The position numbers were made by a program, and so were the translations under genes. Under the pieces are notes generated by a model. That model searched no databases and was not told where the DNA came from. It worked only from the letters and a program-made list of their open reading frames with translations. A stretch of DNA of 64,000 nt from Teratosphaeria epicoccoides (lineage: Eukaryota > Ascomycota > Dothideomycetes > Mycosphaerellales > Teratosphaeriaceae), in contig JADDMT010000030.1 of NCBI GenBank assembly GCA_021401465.1, positions 62,001 through 126,000 on the forward strand, read 5' to 3'. Each line of letters starts with the position of its first letter. Position 1 is the first letter of the stretch. Of the stretch, positions 58,593 to 64,000 are shown one piece after another.

Positions 58593-59250
58593 CAGTCTTG
58601 TTAGTAACATGCTCTTCATACCCTTTAAACTAGTTGTGCTATTCTAACTAAGCGTTATAGTATTTGTCTTTAAGCTACTTACTAGTTAAAGATGCGCCTT
58701 TAGTTTCAAGCTACACTTTAAACTACTTAGCCTTTACTAGTAGTGTCTTACTTAAGCTCTTGTAGACTACACTAGTATCTTCTTAAAACTACTTAGCTAC
58801 CTCTCTCTAATAATAGTCTTAGCTATACTACTCCTTTATATTATCTTGTAGCTAGATCTTAATTAAGGAGATGTGATGCGCCTTAGACAAACTACCCTTT
58901 AACACTATTACTAGTATAGCAGACTTAGTTACATGCGATTAGCTTGTACTAGTAGTAGCACTACAAGATTAAATGTAATTAGACTAGTTAGTACTATAAC
59001 AGACTAATTGCTTTGTATTAGTAGTACTCTTATAAGAGGTATGCTATTACTTGTTTAGTAGTACTAGTAACTCCTTAATTAACTACTAGATGTCTACAGG
59101 CAGTAGTAGTAGTAGCATCTAGTGCCTTGTATCTATAGCTACCTTATCAGACAAGCTGTTATTACTAGTAGTAGTAGTATTATTAGTAGTAGGAGGCTAA
59201 TTGTCCTTGTAAAAGTTCATGAACTCTACAGGCCTATAGCCTGTTAATTA
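58474..59250 (-). pseudogene. Unrecognised coding relic sharing a segment with 33669-33787
   Basis: The minus strand reads P-P-T-T-N-N-T-T-T-T-S-N-N-S-L near 59200, HHISLIKI near 58870 and LAIEGSNNT near 58590, with TAG/TAA at Gln/Trp-like codons. 58474-58592 encodes the same 40 or so residues as 33669-33787. Family unknown. Confidence 0.4.
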
Positions 59251-59960
59251 TGCTAGTATCTAACAGCTATTTTATAGTATAACAAGTATAATTAGAGAAC
59301 AGCTTATAGTGACAAAAGACATGCCTTATAATAACGCGCTAGCTAAGGTTAAGGACTAATCTCTTACTTAGTAATACTACACCTAATCAAGTGTCTGTAA
59401 GGCCTTGCAGACGCACGCACTATATTACTAAGATGCTAACCAAATGAGGTCTGCGAACTAGGTCTGCGAGGCCTCGCAGACTGTTACAAAAGGTGTCTAA
59501 TAGCTACAGGAGAGATACTAGTACACCGTAGCACTTGTCAGGTATAGTAAGCTACACCCCTCCTAGAGAGTCACGGCTCTCGGAGGCTGGCGCAAGCGCG
59601 CTCCCGATCCTAGGCATAGTCCATGGAATTACGCAGCGATTCTGTCACGTATGTAGTAGGTAGGGCATTCTGTAGTCATTAGAGCAGAGAATGCCTGTCT
59701 ACTATTCTCTCATTAAGTTAAGAGCTAGTAACCTGTCTATTCCATTCTAGGTTAGTGTCTCTTAACTGTAGGCAATCGGTTTTATGCGCTAGCTACTATA
59801 ATTGTTAAGCTAACTATCGGATATGACGGCGGTCTAAATGTGCTAATTCTACATGAGGGGTGTTCTCGGCCACATCAGGAATCGACCTTCTAACTCATAT
59901 ATAGGCCTATTTACCTATTAACAATAATCTATTAGCACTAATATCGTTGTTGTTTTCACT
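59250..59960. other. No gene; palindromes and a less mutated stretch
   Basis: 59462-59481 is a perfect 20-bp palindrome (GTCTGCGAGG and its complement). 59393-59412 is a degraded version, and both resemble 34570-34595. The following CAGACTGTTACAAAAGGTGT matches 34592-34610 in the same orientation. 59565-59594 forms a CCTCC...GGAGG hairpin. 59500-59960 keeps unusually many TpG and CpA (for example CCATGGAATT), unlike its neighbours. I found no tRNA or other RNA fold in it. Confidence 0.5.
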
Positions 59961-62010
59961 ATGCTACCTCAGGTAATCGACTAGCCGTACTAGCACGAGT
60001 ATGTGTAGCAAGCTATAGCTATTAGCGTCTGCTATGTTAATATCTAGGAGACTATCATGCAGGAAGAACAGACGATTATTAGTCGCAGTTGCCTCGCAAG
60101 GCGGCTCGATGATTAGGGCTTCCGCAAATATGAACCTTATATTAGAGGCGAAGTCGCAGCAAAGGTTAACTGCCTTATAGAGTACTAACACTAGTGCTAG
60201 CGGTCTACTAACAAGGAGATACTAGATGTATTGTCTGCGAATAGATACGACATAAGCCGTAGAACGTTACAGCGGCGACATATTGCCCTTAGCTACAAGA
60301 AGAAGCTTAATTAAGAGGAAGGGGAAAGGGAAGAGTAGCGACTTATACTACTATTACGTAGTAAGTATGACAAAGGTAATACTCTGCATTATGGCAAGGA
60401 GAACCTATACATGCACTTTCGACGTACATATAGGACAGTCGGATAGTAAGGACACTTACAGTCTAATCACAGTATACTTACTACTTAATCGTAATAGTGA
60501 TCGCCTTTTTAAGCCGCATGGAGCGTTAACCCCCGGGGCTTTTAAGAGCATAGTCGTCCTTTAATGGTAAAGCGCGGTGTCCTTCAAGCTCCTAGACCGA
60601 ACTAGGGCTAGTTAATTAACGCCTATTACAAGATAGAGATGTTTAGAATTAGCATTTACGCTACTATTAACATGTAGTCTCGTAATATCATGTAGATCTA
60701 CATTAGCATTGTCAGACGCACAAAGCTAAGCGTCCTTACATAATACTCTCGATGTATGCAGGAGTTCTTAATAGTACCTCAAATAATCTGGAGCGACAGG
60801 GGTCTTGAGACACTAGATCTAGCTAATGCTTACTTTTAGCTGTTACAAGAAGCTCGTAGGGACGTAGGCGAAGGCCGTTGTCTAGACGTAGAGGAGCTAG
60901 GCGATTAGCAAGAGGCTTAATTCGCGGCGAGGGTAGCGGCTATAGCTAGCGACTAAGGGCTATTGTTAGTTGACGAGATAGACGACTCTGACGATCAAGA
61001 CGACAACGACAACGACGACGACGAGCCCCTACGCTAGCTAGACGTGTAGTATCGCTAGCAAGCTAAGCAGCTAGTCTTTAGACCCTAGCTGCCGCTAAGG
61101 AACGAGCTTACATTCGCTAATTGTTATTAGTATAGGACAAGCAAGATGAATCAGCGTATTAAGGTATAGTAGGGCTAGCTCTTAAAGACTAAGCTTAATT
61201 ACTAGAGAGGCTAGTTTCAAGTGCTTAAAGATAGCGGCCATTAGAGCGAAGACTGCCTCTCTAACAAGATTGCCTTTATCGTAGTCTACATGCCTATCAT
61301 CTAGACAGCTGCTACTAAGTTCTTAATCTTGTAGAGGAACCACAAGATTCGCAGCTAACTACAGCAGCTACATTGTGTGCTAGGGGTCCCTAAGCGGCTA
61401 TATGGATATCCGGAGAGTTATAAGACTATGCCTAGCCGCTAAAGCGGTATGCGAATCGATGCTAATAGTCCCTAATTAGCAGCGATTAAGGAATACCTTG
61501 AAGCCACAGGTTTTAGTAAGTCCTAATCACAGAGCACTTACAGAGTCGCTCGACGTACTAGAGAGCTGTTAAGAGCTCTTTAACTTCGCTTGATATGTAC
61601 GACCCCTACCTAGTACGCTAATTATAGTGTAGTCGCAGTACGCCTCGAGGCACTTTGCTAACTCTTGGCAGATATTAATAAGTACCTTCCTGCAGACACG
61701 TTAGTATAGTACGCTAGTACCTTGGTACAGGTCAGCGTTAATATGGCTGCTATCACTAGCGACGCTAATGAGCTAGAGAGTAGTAGAAGGCTACATAAGC
61801 TTGCCTACTATTACCTCCGCAACTCTACAAAGGCCTATCTAGATGCTAGTAACACTAAGCTAAAGCTAGCATAGTCTGACAAGCATCATGTAGTACCTCA
61901 CTTCCGACTAAATGTTAATCTACAGGTACATGAGGCTATTAATAGACTAATACTACTACTTCTAGAGTAGATAACATAGCTGTTAGATAGCTTTAATAAT
62001 GTGTAGCTTA
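59960..62010 (+). pseudogene. Integrase-core (DDE/rve-like) transposase
   Basis: Plus-strand relic, about 650 codons. The N-terminal helical part includes T-N-K-E-I-L-D-V-L-S-A-N-R-Y-D-I-S-R-R-T-L near 60209-60271, a typical helix-turn-helix for target selection. The core has R-P-N-x-G-x-L-I-N-A-Y-Y-K near 60600 (the first Asp expected here is now Asn), then S-R-N-I-M-W-I-Y-I-S near 60680, I-I-W-S-D-R-G-L-E-T near 60787 (second Asp kept), and T-S-K-M-N-Q-R-I near 61140 (the region of the catalytic Glu). An acidic D/N run at 60980-61025 sits in the middle. The C-terminal part reaches about 62010. These blocks match the integrase-like transposases widespread in fungi and animals. Broken by many TAG/TAA codons. 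Confidence 0.7.
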
Positions 62011-62600
62011 TAAGACTATTAGTACGCTCCTCATTAAATCGAACAAGACTGCTACTACTCTGTGTCTTTCGCCTGCTAATTAATAGGTCCCCCGTAACAC
62101 TGTTTTTTGATTGATTTAATTACTACCTCTTTGCTTAGTATTATTAAGCTATTATAGTAGAGCTAGCATATCTGTAGCGTATTAGAGACTAGATAATAGC
62201 TTGTCTAGTATTAGGAACACCCTACACTCTTTACAATCACGAAGTGCCCTAGTGTAACTACTGCTTAATAGTTAATCCTACCTATCGAGTAATAGTAACG
62301 CTAATAACGCCCTAACTAGTAACGTAAGGCCTTTAGGGTAAGTCGTCAGAGGCCTCTGTGATTACACTGCGAGCGCCTACTACGCCCTAGTTTTCATGGC
62401 ATTTGACTAACTGTCTAGTCTCGTAGAAGCTAATATCGACTAGACCCCTAGGTCTAACCCTAACCCTAATGCGTCGACTGTAGCTACGACTATACTATGA
62501 CTAGCCTCTACTAAGACAAATGCGGGTCTACAACTAACTCTAGAGCCTCGTCATCTTTAGGCAGCTCGTGCGAAGCGCTGTCAAGTAGCTTAAGTCCCTT
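62010..62600. other. No gene; short telomere-like run at 62455-62469
   Basis: Contains (TAACCC)2TAA. Nothing else recognised. As with 33379, conversion of CAACCC codons is a simpler source than a telomere, though no frame proves it here. Confidence 0.4.
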
Positions 62601-64000
62601 AAGGACTACTAGCGTTTACATCCTATACTAGTATAGTCCCTGTCGCTAATTAAGAGTATATAGGACACAAACCTCTCCTACTAGCTAAGGTAACACTACA
62701 CGGCGGTACCCCTGCTAGCTCGTATCGTGTAGTCACAGAGTAGCCGTAGCCTTAATCGACATAGGGTAAAGGCAAGGTAGTAAGAAGCTCTCTTCCGAAT
62801 CTGCTAGCACTAGTACCGAAGTGTTTAAGAATTAATCTAAAGGTTTAGAAGCAAGTAAAGACCTTTACCTTAACTAAGCGGCGTGACAAGGTCGATACTA
62901 TGTCTGTAGCAGAGCTAGAGTACTAGTGTGACAGGGTAGTAACCTTGTATGACAACAAATATAACGATCTTGAAGACAAACCCCTGCTTATCGACTTTCT
63001 GCTAAGTCGTGTTAAGCACGATCATCTTAAGGATATCAAGTCGTTTCCACGATACTAGGGGCACCTCTTCATTAACAGTTAACCTGTAGATCTAGTTACA
63101 TAGTAATTTACTAAGATCGATATAGAGCTATACGACGATATCAAGAAGATGCTAGAACTATTTAGGACTCCGCCTAAGGCCGACACTAAGTACAATCTCT
63201 AGATTAACGTAGTACTCTTCAAAACAGACGCTTAGATAGCTGCTTAGATTACTTACCTCAAGAAGAACGCCCTCTAGTTACTAGACAAGTAGCTCGTAAG
63301 TAATGACGAGCTAGTAGCTAACACTTTAGACACTAGTAGATTTAGTCTTATAGCTGCCAAGCTCTAAGAGCTCTTAGAAGACCGTCATGGCTTAGACATT
63401 AAAGACAGGCTACCCCCCCTAACACAACAGTATAGTTATAATGTTAGCGACCCTGTCATACACGCCATTCTCGCTAAAGATAAGGCCGCTACTACGAGTC
63501 GCTATGTAAGCACACAGCGAGGCTACAAACGAGACCCTTTGTCTGATCTGCTAGTCTAAGCTTTACTAGGTACTCTAGCGCTACAAACAATTAGACGAAC
63601 TACAGAGGTAATCACGGAGGCATTTAACAGTCGAATTATTAAACTAGAGCTAGTCTCTAGCTTAGATGCCCTACTAGCATATAGCTCGTAGTAGGAGGTA
63701 GATATGTTTGACTTAACTAAGCTTAGTAGTAATGATAAGCTTCTACTACTAGATACCTTCATGAAGAGCTAGAGGGTATTCTTACTATACTTAAAGAAGT
63801 AGCAGGAGACAAAGGCGTCTAAGTTAGAGCCGATAATTAAACAAGAGCGCTAGTCGCTAGCTCCTAGGGCTACTTATGGTTCTGCTACTACTACTACTAC
63901 TACTAGTATAACTCTAGGACCTCATCTGGCTCCTACAGCCATGACAGCGTCACTAACACTAAAGACTCCGCAGCTAGAGATGCCGCCGCTAGCTGCGAAG
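62600..64000 (+). pseudogene. Unrecognised coding relic, cut by window end
   Basis: One plus frame from about 62800 to the last base with TAG/TAA stops only, about 400 codons. Blocks are FTLTKRRDKVDTMSVAELEY (62857-62920), P-L-L-I-D-F-L-L-S-R-V-K-H-D-H-L near 62985, I-E-L-Y-D-D-I-K-K-M-L-E-L-F near 63123, and a Thr-rich stretch from ACT codons at 63886-63903 followed by Pro/Leu/Thr-rich sequence. It looks like a mostly helical protein with a disordered tail. The minus ORF at 63556-63762 is its shadow. The upstream start is uncertain and the family is not recognised. Confidence 0.5.

Noticed and set aside
59565..59620. tRNA or structured RNA gene in the less mutated stretch
   Set aside because: There is a hairpin, but no T-loop GGTTCGA-type sequence and no cloverleaf that I could fold.

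Overview
The window reads as a repeat graveyard from a filamentous ascomycete (Pezizomycotina; the class cannot be fixed from sequence alone). I see no intact gene. Almost every recognisable reading frame is broken by TAG or TAA, rarely TGA, at positions where the protein family has Gln or Trp. TpA is over-abundant, CpA and TpG are depleted, and repeat copies differ mostly by C/T and G/A transitions. This is the signature of repeat-induced point mutation (RIP). One consequence guides the annotation: RIP puts TAG into the real coding strand, where the opposite strand reads CTA (Leu), so long stop-free ORFs here are often antisense shadows.

1-33.5 kb: nested LTR retrotransposons. Family 1 is a Ty3/gypsy chromovirus on the minus strand in copy A (1-7523, cut by the window edge) and copy B (20987-29185, both LTRs and a polypurine tract). 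Fragments of it lie at 7524-9530 and 30982-31444, and an older inverted relic lies at about 18.7-21.0 kb. Family 2 is a complete chromovirus on the plus strand at 10327-17087: two 207-bp LTRs, perfect 5-bp target duplication, polypurine tract, and gag-pol in one frame of about 4.8 kb. Both families carry an extra antisense gene between pol and the 3' LTR, coding for a Cys-cluster protein. Family 3 is another gypsy-type element, seen as an LTR plus gag at 31445-33480 and an inverted LTR at 9541-9926. It interrupts a family 1 copy.

33.5-64 kb: degraded larger genes of probable DNA-transposon origin. A SNF2-type helicase (about 42.2-46.3 kb, +) is followed by a Plavaka-like transposase (47.0-50.5 kb, +). 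Around them lie a minus-strand gene of unknown function (36.5-38.9 kb), a SAM-methyltransferase-like relic (53.2-54.5 kb, -), several unrecognised coding relics, and an integrase-core (DDE) transposase (60.0-62.0 kb, +). A further unrecognised coding relic runs off the right edge. Non-coding structure includes a 94-bp tandem repeat, a 68-bp-arm near-perfect inverted repeat, a dispersed palindromic motif around GTATACTACTAGCAC, and 20-bp palindromes. RIP of genes seen once here implies that they were multicopy elsewhere in the genome.

Nothing here is likely to be expressed as a working protein. The value of the window lies in the nesting order, the shared antisense gene of two retrotransposon families, and the helicase/Plavaka neighbourhood. 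All coordinates for degraded genes are approximate unless a start codon or repeat border is stated.
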